From NCBI GenBank assembly GCA_033675265.1, contig JAUJYZ010000948.1, positions 834,501-898,500 of the forward strand: a stretch of 64,000 nucleotides of DNA, given 5' to 3'. The notes under the pieces were generated by a model, which saw only the letters and a list, made by a program, of their open reading frames with translations, was not told the DNA's origin and ran no database searches. Both the position numbers and the translations under genes were made by a program. Each line of letters starts with the position of its first letter. Positions within the stretch are counted from its first letter, which is position 1. The DNA is from Actinostola sp. cb2023. Taxonomy: Eukaryota; Cnidaria; Anthozoa; Actiniaria; Actinostolidae. Shown here one piece after another: positions 1-13,300 of the stretch.

Positions 1-1038
1 CATACTCCTTTGCGAGAAGCCTCGGCGAAACAGAGCACCCACCCCACCGTGAACGAGTCTGCCGCTGGCCAGGAGGAACGCAGACTCGGGTACGAGATTG
101 TTTGCCATACTGACTTTCCCTGGTTTTGCCTTCGCGTATGGAATCATAAAGACTTGTGGACGGACAAGTCTCATTTTTCTTCGTGATTAGCTTGAAAGAG
201 GGTCCTGCTCTCGCGGCCCGATGAACGACTCGCAGCGGAATTTCGCGAAAAAGTGATAATGAAAATGAATCCAAAGGCGCTCATGCTTTGTCTCCTACCA
301 TGAGTAAATGGACTGAGCGCCAACGATTCGGCCACAAGATCAAATTTCTGTCAGTTTAAACTTCCTGGAAACTATTCCTACTGAAGGAGGCAGGAAATGC
401 TATTTCAGATACCATATACCTCCAAATTTTTCGGGGTAGCCTGCCCCCTCCCCTCCCCCCTAGGAGCTCGCTCCTCAGATTATGAACCCCCCCCCCCCCC
501 CCCCCAAAAAAAACATTTTCCCTTGCTACGGACCTGAGAGACACAAGTAATTGACTCTAGCCATATGCTAGTGTTACACAGAGTCTCGTCTTCGCGAGAG
601 GTCAGCATATAAAGTGCAAAGAGGGTCTAGTGACGCGGTGTGTCACGGACTGTTTTTGTGGAAGACTTGTTTCGTTGATGAGTACAGTTGCCGTGCTTGC
701 AATAAGCAGTTGACTTCTTGTTATGCAGTTGATACTGACATTGAAACGGAAAGTGAACAGTTGCCATTATTTCTTCCCATTTACTAAGCATTTTGGTTTC
801 AAGTGAAGAACTCCGCCTGCTGAGCTCAAAATTGTTTCCGTTATTTGTTTCAGTTTCTGTACTTGTTTTTCACGAACTTTAGCATTTCTGATTAATTTTT
901 TGGGAAATGATGAGTGAAAATAAAGTCTCTAAATATGAATGATTGAGTAAAGTGCAACAACCTTAGCTTTTCTTCAAGAAGTTACATAGAAAAAAAATAT
1001 ATCAACAATAAAAAAGCGTTTTTTTTCCGTTCCACTTC
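1..1038. other. Upstream noncoding sequence of CRTC
   Basis: No coding exon could be supported here. A 19-bp C run lies at 487-505, followed by an A run. The short minus-strand ORFs across it have no recognisable protein content. It may hold the distal promoter or 5' UTR of the CRTC gene that starts at 1213. Confidence 0.5.
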
Positions 1039-1132
1039 CACGTGACTCTTTGGACCAATGACAACCTGGCACACTTTAGGAATAATTTGCATATATGATG
1101 ACATTCTATTGTTTTTGGAGGGTTGTGATTGG
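1039..1132 (+). promoter_or_regulatory. Candidate proximal promoter of CRTC (E-box and two CCAAT boxes)
   Basis: A CACGTG E-box lies at 1039-1044, a CCAAT box at 1055-1059 and an inverted CCAAT box (ATTGG) at 1128-1132, all within 175 bp upstream of the CRTC start codon. No TATA box is visible close by. The motifs are seen; promoter activity is inferred from their position. The transcription start is not determined. Confidence 0.35.
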
Positions 1133-1212
1133 TTGATTGCTGACCCCCTTCGACCGAAATGGAACGCCGCTAGACGACTGACAACACGCTCGCTCGACCC
1201 AAATCGTCCAAC

Positions 1213-1320
1213 ATGGCGCACCCGAGAAAATTTGTAGAAAAAATAGCGATACACAACCAACGAATGGCCGAGGAAACTCGAGCCTTTGAGGAAATCATGA
1301 AAGAAGTGTCTGTTTTGGGG
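1213..1320 (+). CDS. CRTC: CRTC exon 1 (residues 1-36)
   Basis: Start ATG at 1213, chosen because the protein aligns with vertebrate CRTC from its first residues ([13 protein letters not shown] against PRKFSEKIALHNQ). It encodes the CREB-binding domain. Donor GTAGGC follows 1320; phase 0. Confidence 0.93.
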
Positions 1321-4300
1321 GTAGGCAGGCTTTCTGGTCGTTTCAAATGAGCGTTTTAGAGTGAAAGTTGCTGAGAACACGGACTTGATCTATTTTTGCT
1401 TTTTCTTATCGATAGAGCTCCATAAAAGCTAATTCCAGTCAACATCAACAATATAGATCTCTTCCAAATGTGAACTTAGGCTTTGGACAGAACCACATTG
1501 ATCTTCAGGTGAGTATTTTATAGCCTTCGTGTGTGTTGTGTTGATTGTTTAGAGGCAATTCGGTCATCGGAATTGCCGCCGAAGTCCTCTTCCATTAACT
1601 TACGTTTTTCCCTGTTTTTTTCCAAATTCGTGACAGAAAGCGCTCATGAACCTCGATAATATGCAAAGACAAGGACGAGTCGAACACTTGCCGATGCGGG
1701 AACGAAGATTTACAGCTACCAGATCGACGCCTTTCCCCACCAAGCGAAACTTCGGTATCCTTTCACTCTGAAAAATGCTGTGTTCTACGCATCTCGTAGT
1801 GTTGTGTATATTTCACGAAATTGACAACATGCACTTCCATCTAAACTTATGTCTATTTGTTATTGCCCTTTCTATTTATTACTGTTAACTTCTGCTCCCT
1901 AAGCTGTTCTGAATTTCAAGAATTCAGAATACAGCAGCTCGAATAACTCGATCGTTTCAAAACGAAAGCAGTTGATTTGCTGTGAAAATCGACTTGATTT
2001 TCAACGATGAACACATGGTTCCCCTGTAGCTCGCTCGCTCGAGTGCCTCCATCGCGCCCTGCTTTTTCCTCTTACAAATACTGTGTATATAGTACGCAAT
2101 TTGTGCTTCGTGTTATATAAGTAAGGGCACTTTTGATTCCTTGACATTGATCACATAGACCCTTCTCCGTACCATACAGCGCCACCATATCTAACACCGC
2201 CTCAAATGGACCAGGCACAGAACTGGAGAAGGTATGACAACACTTCCAATCAATCAATCTTCAGATTGTATATTGGTATAACTATACGCATTCTCGTGTA
2301 AGCGAACTACTCAGTTGAATCGTTCCACCATTTTATCCGCTCAACCGTTATTGCAGTATTTACCATTTTAGGGGCAGCCTTACATTATTTACTCTAATCC
2401 AATTTTAACTCGCGTCGCCAAAACTTGATATATCGTTTCTGTTTTTATATCCTTTCATTATTCTCCGCTATCTCGAAGCAATTGTAATTCGAAAATCTTA
2501 ACAGCTCCGCGCGATCGTTGCTTCTGGAGTTTTTTTAACGTTCAAAATACCGATCATTCATATCTACGTTAAACATGTTAAACCTTCTAAATGTTTCTTG
2601 ACACTGTTTTCGATATGGAAAACCGTTTCTCCTGTTGGTTGCGAAATAGATCTACGTGTTGTGTTGATTGTCGTTCTATTTTTAACGACATTACACTTGT
2701 ACACACTTTGCAAGCTTTTGCTCGTTGATGAACAAAAATTTCACCCAAATACTTGAACTTATTTGTTTCGCTTCGTTTTTCAACACTAGAACAAAGAAAT
2801 CGCAGTGCTAACGATTTTGTAAACCTAGAATATATACGTTCTAAATACTCGTCAATGATGTTTCTAGCACTTAACAACTATTGTGACTCTGATTGTCACT
2901 CCTACATTAATTGACAGTAAATGTTTTTTATGCTAGACCTATATGTTGTGTCATTAAAACACAAGATAAAATGTCATATAGTTGTACTGTATATAAAAAC
3001 AATCAAAAGGGACCTTGTGACTTCAAAATACTTGTTTATCTACAATACAAGAAGGCCCTATAGCTTGCAGACCATTGCAAATATAGTGCCAATTTCTTAT
3101 AAACTGAACAACATCAACATGAGAGATATGTGGAAAATAGTGAAAATAGAGCTCATTTTCACAAATTATGAAATTTTGACGCAGCCCAAATAATGAGGGG
3201 TTGTAGTTGTGTACATGTATGTCTTTATTGTCCATCTAAAACCATCTATAAACAGGTCTAGCTGATGTATATATAGTAAATATTGTAGAATACTAAAAGC
3301 CGATACATGTACATTTTGTACATGTAGTAGGTGGAGGCCGAATTATCGATATATTATCTCACACACTTGATAAATAGAGGTTATTAGTCAGTTAAGCATC
3401 TAATACGGCTGTGTATTTTTACGAGTCATTTGGTAGGCGAGCCAAAATACATGATGAGTAAATATTCACAGCCGTATTAGATGCTTAACCGACTAATAAG
3501 TTGTTTATTATATATTTTGTCAAAGAAACTAGCTATTTTGGTGAAAGAAAAACAAAAAATTACATTGAAATTTCTGTACGAGCGCTCGCTAGCCAAAACT
3601 GTCAATTTCTCGCACGCTGATTGGTTAATTTTCATCACACGATTCTGCATGAATGATTGGAAAGCCAGTTTGAAGTAACTACCCAAAATATGGTTCCATA
3701 TTTCGCGCGTTCTTGTGCATATTTCGTGCGTTCTTTGACAAAAAATATAATAATAGTGATTATTTAACCCAACATATGCGAAAAGTAGTTTTTCTTTATT
3801 TGTTTAATTCTTTTCTTTACTGTTCTTTCAGTACTTCTTTTTTCCCCTCTTTCTTTCTTCCTGTCATTCCCTTATCTTTCTTAATTCATTACCTCTTCTT
3901 TCTTTCTATATACTTTACTTTCTTCAGACCTTGTATTGTTATTTACTGCCGTTAGATTCTTCTTTATAATTATTTTTCTCTCAATTGTTTACCTTTAGTT
4001 ATAAACTGTCCGTTGTTGCTTCTGTTTTTCACATTAATTCAATTTCATTTTCAAATGGTTCCTTCCTTCATTGTCTTTGATCTTTTTTAGGTAATTACTC
4101 TTTTCAGTGATCATTCTTTTCATTCTTTTCCTTATTATTATTATCTTATTTACTTCTAATCTCCTTTTGGGAATCCTGTGGATAGGAGAGAGGGAATTGA
4201 GAATGAGTTAATAAGAGACGGGGGGATGAGTTGCCCACCAAAATTGAACAACAGATTGTCACTTTGCACAGGTCAGCTTGCACAGGTCAAAATATACTAA

Positions 4301-7300
4301 GTAGGGGAGGGGAAGAGTTATTGTATTTCTCACATATCCCTTGGTGACAGTTGACGATGCTGGGTTGCACCCACTTTCACTGATCGGTTAGAATATACCT
4401 GTTCCTGGACTGCCTTTACTCTAACTCCTTAAATATAAAACATTTTACAAGGGGTATAGGGTCAGTGAAATGTTGTTACTTCTGCATGATGACAACAAAA
4501 TGACATCATTCGATAGTTGTAAGCTTTATGGTCTCTTGGGAAGAAATGCCTGTAGCTCCTTATGACCAAAACCATCATTCAAAATTCTATGGGGAAATCA
4601 GTGAAACGATTGAAGCCACAGTTGAGGCAATGAACTGCATTACTTAATATGTATTTACGATCTGTGTTCGGAAATGTATATAGCAGAAATCTAATGTAGA
4701 GTTTATAAGTATAGGGTTTTCCGCCGAGCCTTGAAATGGGCTTTTTCTTTTGGGTTAGAAGTGTCCAGTCTATCCCGGCCAGCGAGAGAAAGCCCAGGAA
4801 GAGCTGGGCCTTTTGATTACATATCAAAAGCTCTGGATTGAGCGAATTGAGAAAGTATTTTATTTTCGGCTGAAACCAATTGACCTCTTTAGCTTGTATG
4901 CAAATTGCCCATTTCAAACCATGTGATGTAAACATGATATTCTCTGGAGAATTGTTCCTTTATATTTCTGAAATTTATTCGTTCATATTGAAAGGACTAA
5001 TTCTCCAGAGAACACCATGTTTACATCACATGGTTTGAAATGGGCAATTTACATACGAAGCTAAAGAGGTCTATTGCAAGTCTTGGTGATCGATTACAGG
5101 ACTTGTTGCCTTGCCAAGGAGTGAGCACTTAAAACATATCGATCCCAAAACACACTAAATACAAATGTAGACCTCTTATCCTAAATTAAACACCTTACAA
5201 CACTCAAACAACTACTAATCTTTAATTATTGAGTATAATTAGGAGTTCGATATTCTTAAAACCCATTCCTGAAGCGAAAATCGAACTACATATAGACCTT
5301 TTTAATAAATCCCACAATGCATGATTTTCCGTGCTTGACGTCAAACTTATTCTTTTGAATTCTACTCAAAATATACAAAAACTGAAAACAATGAAGGAAA
5401 ATGAATGGAATTCAAAAGAATAAATTTGACGTCAAGTGCGGAAAATCATGCATTGTGGGATTTATTAAAAGGGTCTATACCATATACAAAATACTGTTGA
5501 GCGTACCACAGGAGGCCCAACGCTTACAAAATAACATGACCACAGGAAGCCCAAAGATCGTTTTAGACAAAAACAGAGGATGGTAAGATTGCGCAGAGTT
5601 CCAGCTGATCATCCCACACGCCGAGTAAATGCTCAATGACGCTCTAGTTGAATAGTGAAAGGAATAATAATATTATCGTTGTATTAACATAAAACACCAA
5701 GTAGATTACTCAAACAGAAATAAATACAGTAACATGTAGCAACCATGCTGAAGGCATATACGTACGACCTCCAAAACCGAATTGTATTTACCAAGTTTCT
5801 GCTATCACAGACAAATTATGATAATTATTCCATTTTATATTTTACTATTTCAAAGATGACATTTACATCATATATTTACATCATGTATAAAAAAAATACT
5901 TACTGAGACTGTGCATAATGATATCAGAGAGCTTCTAAAAATTTAATGATTAAAATGGAGTGTGAGAGATTTGCAAGTGCTTGAAAGAGATGGATGTTAG
6001 TTCTGTCTGTATATATTGCACTTTTGCTCTTTTACCAAAGTTTACCTAAATGTATACATTTCTGTTATTTTTCACTTTCTGCTAAATAACAAAATAGGCC
6101 TTACTCACATATAGTTGTCCTGAAGCAGAACCAAATCCGATGCAGCACAGCCTCCTGATCGAAACAAGGCCTAATATTAGTATGCCAATATGGGAACAAC
6201 AACGCAAGGGAACTAAAGGAAAATAATTTAAAATGACCCGATCCAAATAACTGGTGAAAAGAGTACTCTAAAAAATATGGAATTGTGTCCCGTTCACAGT
6301 CTGCTCTTTTAGAAATAGACTTTTGTACAGGCACTAGCTATCACACTTCAATCACATTTTAAAATCAATCATACCAATTTTTGAATGTTCCGAAGAATCT
6401 CAGTAAATAAGAAATAATATGACATCAGAAGAAGTTGTTGAGAGAGAAGACTCTTTCAATTTTGTACCGATATTCTTGTGCAAACTGGGTTATTTCTGGG
6501 TTTCTGTTTGATACTTGAGAGTATATAATTAAGGTTGTTTTCCTTAATAATACAATAGAAATTAAAGGAAAGTAAAAAAAGTTACAATTGGATTATAATA
6601 AAAAAAATATCAATCTTTGTACATTTAGGCTAAAATATATACAAAACTATCTAGTAATAATATACATTCATGAAATGTTGTTGGACATTTTATTGTGAGA
6701 AGAATTTCCATAGTTAACAACACCAGCTTGTCTATCATTCAGAAAGCCAGTCATAATATGGCCCCTTGTGTTCCTCAAGTAAATATGCATGTGTAATTAG
6801 TTTAGCTTTCGCTATGTAATTCGCTTTTGATATGTAAATAATACTAAGATCAAAATCGATCGACCAATCCACTTTGGTCAAGTTTTACAAGTATTTTATA
6901 CAAGCATCAAGAGTTCCAGACTTCTGGTACGCACGCAATGCATCGTGAGATGATCACAAAGGAAAAGTGAGCACCAATTCTAGACACAGTGAGCCCAAGC
7001 TATGTTTTTGCTCACTTGGTGCTCACTTTTCCTTTGTAATAATCTCACAATGTATTGCGCGCATATCGGAAGTCTGGAACTCTTGATGTTTGTATTCATA
7101 TTGCCCAAAATAAGGTAAAAAGCCCTTATTGCATGATCAGTTAATCAGTGTTTGTGTATCTACTTGTGAGCAGTATTAGGGAGCTTCAGCAGCAGAGGTT
7201 TTTGACATCGCGGACAGTGTGCACTCTGACGAATAATGTTCAAAATGACCGTTGACGTCCGTGATGGCAATCTACGATGGCATTTCACCTGTTTTCACGT

Positions 7301-10300
7301 CGTAGATTGCCGTCACAGACATCAACGGTCGTTTCGAACATCATTCGTCAGTGCGCATGCCATCCGCGTTGTCAAAAACGTAAATAATAATAAATAAATT
7401 ATTATTATACTGTATTAATAGGCATATACATTGCTATTATATTTTACCATTTAAATACTAACTTCAGTATGATGATAAAATGTTTTCAGGAGGGTTTTTT
7501 ATTAAAAAGCCTGAGTTAATGCTAACAGAGCATGTTGTATTATCATATACACCTATTTCAAATAATGTTGTCGCGTTCAAAGCAACAAGCGTCAAGCCAA
7601 GACTGAAGTGAATGCTGTTTTTGTGTTGTCAAATTATTCAAATCAGACCTATTTTCTATGGAACGAAGTGTGATATGCAAACAAGCATGTGAAAATGTTC
7701 ACATTTTGTAATTAGTCCTTATTAGTCGAGCATTCACTTCGGTCTTGGCTTGACGCTTGTTGCTTTGAACGTGACAACGTTATTTGAAATAGGTGTACAT
7801 GTATAGTTACTTTTTAGTTCACATTTTAGCTTTAGAAACTGGGGGACTGTTTTAAAACAAGTGAACGTACAATGTTAATAACCTAATAGTTGCAGGATTT
7901 GAAACTTTGTGAATCATTTGAAATCTCAAATGCAAATGAAGTGACATCATAAATAATAAATAAATGACTGGTAACACGTGACAGCTTACGCCGATGACCC
8001 TGTGGCCCTCTATTTGGTCAGGCCACACACACAGGGAACTTCGTGCCCTACTCTATCAAAGGAAGCAGTTGCAATAATTTTTTTTACATGTTTTTCAAGT
8101 AGCACTTTAAACTAAAATAACAAAAAAAAAACAAAGAAAAGTTTTGGCAGTTTCAAAATGTCAGTAGTTTGTTTGCATAGTTTGTTTGCACTAGGGTGTT
8201 TTTGTATAATAAATGTGCCTTTAAATAAATGTGTCTAGCCAAACAGAAAATACCCTAAAAGTGTGGTCTAGCCATATATAAATAGCACACATATACTCTT
8301 GCTTCAATAGGCCATATGTACTAACGAGTCACGTGACCAAACCCTCTCAAGTCAAGCAGCGCAGTGTCAAAGTGAACTCCAGAAATGAATAGAGCAGCTC
8401 GATTTTAGTGGAATGCGAAATTTCAGCTCATAATGTTTAATACAGCAGAAATGACATGAAATATAAAAGTGCAAATTTTATTGATTCGAATGGAAAAATG
8501 TGCTGGATGGCATCCAATGCAAATTCTTAGAAAACACTCGATTTTATATTTGATGCCATTTCTCCTGTGTCAAATATTATGACCTGAAATGTCACCTTCT
8601 TACTAATATCGAGCTGCTCTTTTCATTTCTGGAGTTCATTTTGACACCGCTGCTTGATTTAAGGGGGATGGGGTCACATGACCCATTAGTGCATATGGCC
8701 TATTATTATATAGCACAGATACTACGAGCGCTCTTATTGGTCAATTAGCGGGCCGTAACTTCCAGTACGGCCCGCTGAAAACAGAAATGTAAGGAAAAGT
8801 GAAATAATAAATATCTTATTAACCTCGCTTGCTCGGTCCGTATGGGAAGTTATTGATCCTCATTTCCCCCCACTTTTTATGGCCTGTGTGCTATGTGCCT
8901 GGACCATAAGGCAGTGCGAAAAAAACTTGGTCCATAACTTCCCATACGGACCTCGCGCTCGGTTAATAAGAGGTATTTATCCCAAAACTATATTTTAGAG
9001 TTTGAGTTGATAACAATGATGTTTGCATAGAAAAACACTGTATTTCTTGATTGTCCATGTAGCTGCGTCAATATGTTTGCCGTCTGTCCATTACATCATT
9101 GTTGCTTTATCAAGAATAACTGGACAACATAAATTGATCCTGTTAAAAACGGACCTCGCACCAACAAGTAAAACTGCTTGAAATAGCAGTTGAGAAGTTT
9201 TTTATTGTTTTCATATTTCAGTTGACTCAGCAAATTTCATTACATTTGAGCTATTTTTTTCTTATCTGAAATGTTTTCTCTAATTTCTACCCATTTTTTC
9301 TACTCTTGTCTGCCAGTTTTTTCAATATTTTTCACTCTATTCTTAAATCTCAAAAAGTAAAAGTAGGCTGTCTTAGCAAACAGCATTTGTCGTCATAGTT
9401 GCAATTTTGGTCAAATATTTTAAGGAAAACAGTTTGACTTTTACAGTTGAACCAAGAAAACTGTGGACACCTAAATGTCTGGAATGTTCATTGTGACCAA
9501 TCACATGTGAGATTTTGAAACCACAGATCATTATCAATCACTGAACAAGGTCGTTAAGTTTCAATTTTACATTCTGTCTTAAGTGTATCTTGTACGAAAT
9601 TCGATTGGTTTTCGAATAATAGATTTGAGTGATTTTGAATAATGTTTTTTGGAAAGCCGACCTGACACGCTTGACTACTCTCGTATGTGATTGGTCACAA
9701 TGAACATTCCAGACATATTCTAGGTGTCCACGGTTTTCTTGGTTTGACTGTAAAATACTCTTTTTATAATTATGATCTCAGGGTTTCTGTAGAAATTCAT
9801 GACTCCATGTACTGTAACCCACAAAAAGTGGGTGAATTGTAATTTATTGTGCTAGCAATTATATTTGAGCTTTTCTCTTCTTTGGAAGTCAGTTCATAAT
9901 GCTTCATTGCATTTTATACCGCAAGTCTGCAATAGATTTTCAACAGTGTATGTACATCAAATATGCTGAATGCTGCTTTTTCGATGACTAGAATTTGCTT
10001 CAATGCATAGACTTTTGTCCTGGCTGGTCACATAGCATTATGCAAATCATTGGTGGTACAATGTAGGAAAACACTAGATAGCAATGACCTAAACCAGGTC
10101 AAGATTTGAATAACAATAGGAACTATTGTACAACAATAGGAACTATTGTTAGATATGCCTCGTTGACCTGGTTTAGGTCATTGCTATCTAGTGCTTTCCT
10201 ACAATGTACTACTACCGGTAGTAAGTGCCTTGTGATTAAAATCAAAATTCTCCTCAAGAATTCAAAGAGCCTTCAGGAGAATCTAGATTTTGATCAGAGA

Positions 10301-13300
10301 TCACTTACACTGTTATTGTACAGATTACTTCATATATTGTGCTCTATTATTTAAGAAATATAAAGCATTTGCCGTGTTTGCATAGCCTGATGCAAACACG
10401 AGGGGGAGTTTGGGAGAAGTCGAGAGCTGATGTGTAAACCGAGCCGCAGAGCTCAAAACTTCTCCCAAACCCCCCAAGCTATTTCTTTTGTAAAGTAAAT
10501 ACATCTGTAATGTTATTACTGTGTTTGCATAGCCTGATGCAAACATGGGTAACAGCAGCCAATCAGATCAGAGATTTCTGAACAGCAACAGCAGTCGACA
10601 AAAGTATCGCGAACACCCCTACCCCCATCTCCAATGTTGAAGACTTAGCAAATGATCAGAGCGCAGCAGTTTGAAAAACAACTTTGTATTGGGGGAAAGG
10701 GGGTCACTGTAGAGCTAAGTGTTCGTGGACTTTTGTCGACCGCTGAAAGTCTATATTTGTACCACGCTACTGGTAGTTGGTTTGTCAAAGAACATTGTTT
10801 ACTTTACCTCACACCGTGTATACCCCACAAGGGAGATACAGTACTGTACTTGGTTTTCGATCAAGTGGAACATATCCAACTGTATATCAAAAGGGTTTAG
10901 ATACGCTGTATTCATGTGTTTGACTGCTTGCAGGGCCATCTCAGACTCGTCTCTCCACCAGACTGTGATGGGAGGATCTCATCAACTCAAAGGTAGATTG
11001 TTATACATTGTGTCAACACATTAGTACATGTAGTTGCAATGTTATAGCACAATAGAAACACTGTGATACACATGCAGTAAAAAGCATGCCATGGGATCGT
11101 TACGCTTGAATTCATAATTTATCAAGTTGTGTTATTTATTTAGTTGAGAACAAAAACATTTACACTCGAAATAACTATTACGTTTTTCATCGATGTCACA
11201 TGTTTGTTTTTGACAATCAATACAAAGCAACTCTAGATAAATCAATATAGAAATCAATATTTTCAATGGACACACATACTTCTCACTCCACAATACTCCT
11301 CTCTACATGTACATACAGTGTATACCACTCAACTCACATCTTGATTTTTGATGAGGGAGGAGAAACTGGAGAAACCAGAGAAAAAACATTTGTGGCAAGA
11401 GACCACACATCAAACAAACTCAGTTCACATGTAATAATACACCTAAGCTGGGAATCAAACTTGGGACATAGTTAATAGCCAGTGCTACAATCTGGCAGAA
11501 GTCCATAAGACATTGATCACTGCCATTATGCAGAGTAATCATTATGCATGTTTGTTTCTTTCAGAAATTGACATCAACAAGATGGGAGAGTTAAAGAGAG
11601 TGAGTATTGTTATTTTCCGACCATTATCATTGAAGTGAGACTGAAAATTACATCAATTTCAGACAAACTCTGGTCTACATGTAGATGGCTGTCAATCAAA
11701 CTTTGCTATGATTGGCTAAAGGCTGACCAATCCCCTATTGTTTGATTGATACCCATCCTCAGGAACCCAGGGGTATATTCTGTCGCTCGTTAATCGCTAC
11801 CAGAGAAATATCCCTGGGAACGAAGACTGTTGGAACTTGTTCCGGAAGTCAAAATTCAAAATGGCGTTTGTCCTATTCAAACCAGAATATACTTGTTGCT
11901 GATCAGAAACGAGAGTAATTTTGACTTCAGGAACAAGTTCCAACAGACTTCGTTCCCAGGGGTATTTCTCTGGGAGCAAGTAACGAGCGACAGAATGTAC
12001 CCCTGGGTTCCCAGGATTATTGATACCCTGCTATTTTCCATTGAATCATGCAGACAACATTTTGAAGGTTGCACTTCAGTGGTAATGGCAGTAATGATGA
12101 TGATCAATCATCACTGTCATCATAAGATGGTGGTGTTAGAGACACAAGAAGAACATATAAGAACATATACAAACTGTTGTAGCCAGTCTGCTTATTAATC
12201 AAAATGAATCAATACTGAATATAAAACGATAAAACGACAGTTGTCACTGACTATAAAACTTAACAAACTTGTAAAAAACAGAACGTTTCGGTTTAATTAC
12301 GATAACCTTCTTCAGCAGACATGTGGAAATGGCGTTCTGTTCAAAAAATGATTATATAGTTATGACCTGTTAGCTAAGATATTGTATAAGATGTCTGCTG
12401 AAGAAGGTTTTAGTAATTAAACCGAAACGTTCAGTTTTTACAAGTTTTTTAGTCAGTGACAACTCTCGTTTTATCGTTTTATATTCATGATGCCTGACTG
12501 CACATATAATATTTTTTAAATCAATACTGAGTTTCGATGTTGTTTTATTTAGGCTGCAAGTCCTCAGAGCAGACCTCGCTCATGTGAAGTGCCTGGCATA
12601 AAGTAAGTACAAGTAACTTTAAATACACATTTGTACATGAGCCGAGCTGTGGAGCCGATAACTCTTTGTCTCTCCCCTCTTCCCACTAACAAAATAACAT
12701 TCACACTTCCATGGCTTTTCAAGAATGAACTCAATTCTGTTCATCTATTTCCTGTATATCAAGGTACACATGTATTTCCATAGTCATTTGGAATTGTGAC
12801 TTATTGATTTCTTGCACTGGTAGCGATGTTGGTGGAAAGGAACATCTGATACTTCATCAATGACTTTTGTTTTATTCACCAACATGGCAACTAGGTATGC
12901 TTTCTGTGATTGCATTCCCTTAGGAACGATTTCAAAACAAGCATTTGTACTGGACAACTCACTAAGCCTGTATTAATGTATTGTACATTTGGTGTTGGTT
13001 CATCCAATAGTCCAACAGGTGCTGACCAATAAAATGCCTGTATTCAGGTCACATGGATACTGTTTAAAGAGCCCATGTTGCGTTGTGTGCTCAAAGTATT
13101 TTGTAGGCTGCAGAAGTCAAAATGTGAAACAGATTCAGATCAGTAGAAAACTTGAATGATTTGGCATTGGTGTCATTGGTGACATTGTGTCCTTGAAAGT
13201 CAAACAAATCAAATGACTTGGAAAATGTATCAATTTGGTCGGCATCAAGACAACTCTCTTTTCCTTTGAATCGCCTTACAATAATTATGACAAATTTGCT

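Larger units (their letters stand above)
2232..10933. other. CRTC intron 4, 8.7 kb, rich in foldback elements
   Basis: No coding exon was found in this intron. It contains at least a dozen separate inverted repeats with 30-100 bp arms, listed individually. Stretches between them, such as 2300-3380 and 5480-6890, are AT-rich with nothing recognisable. Confidence 0.6.

Noticed and set aside
11797..12198. ORFs of 60-122 aa on both strands
   Set aside because: They run through the arms of the foldback at 11762-12011 and mirror each other.
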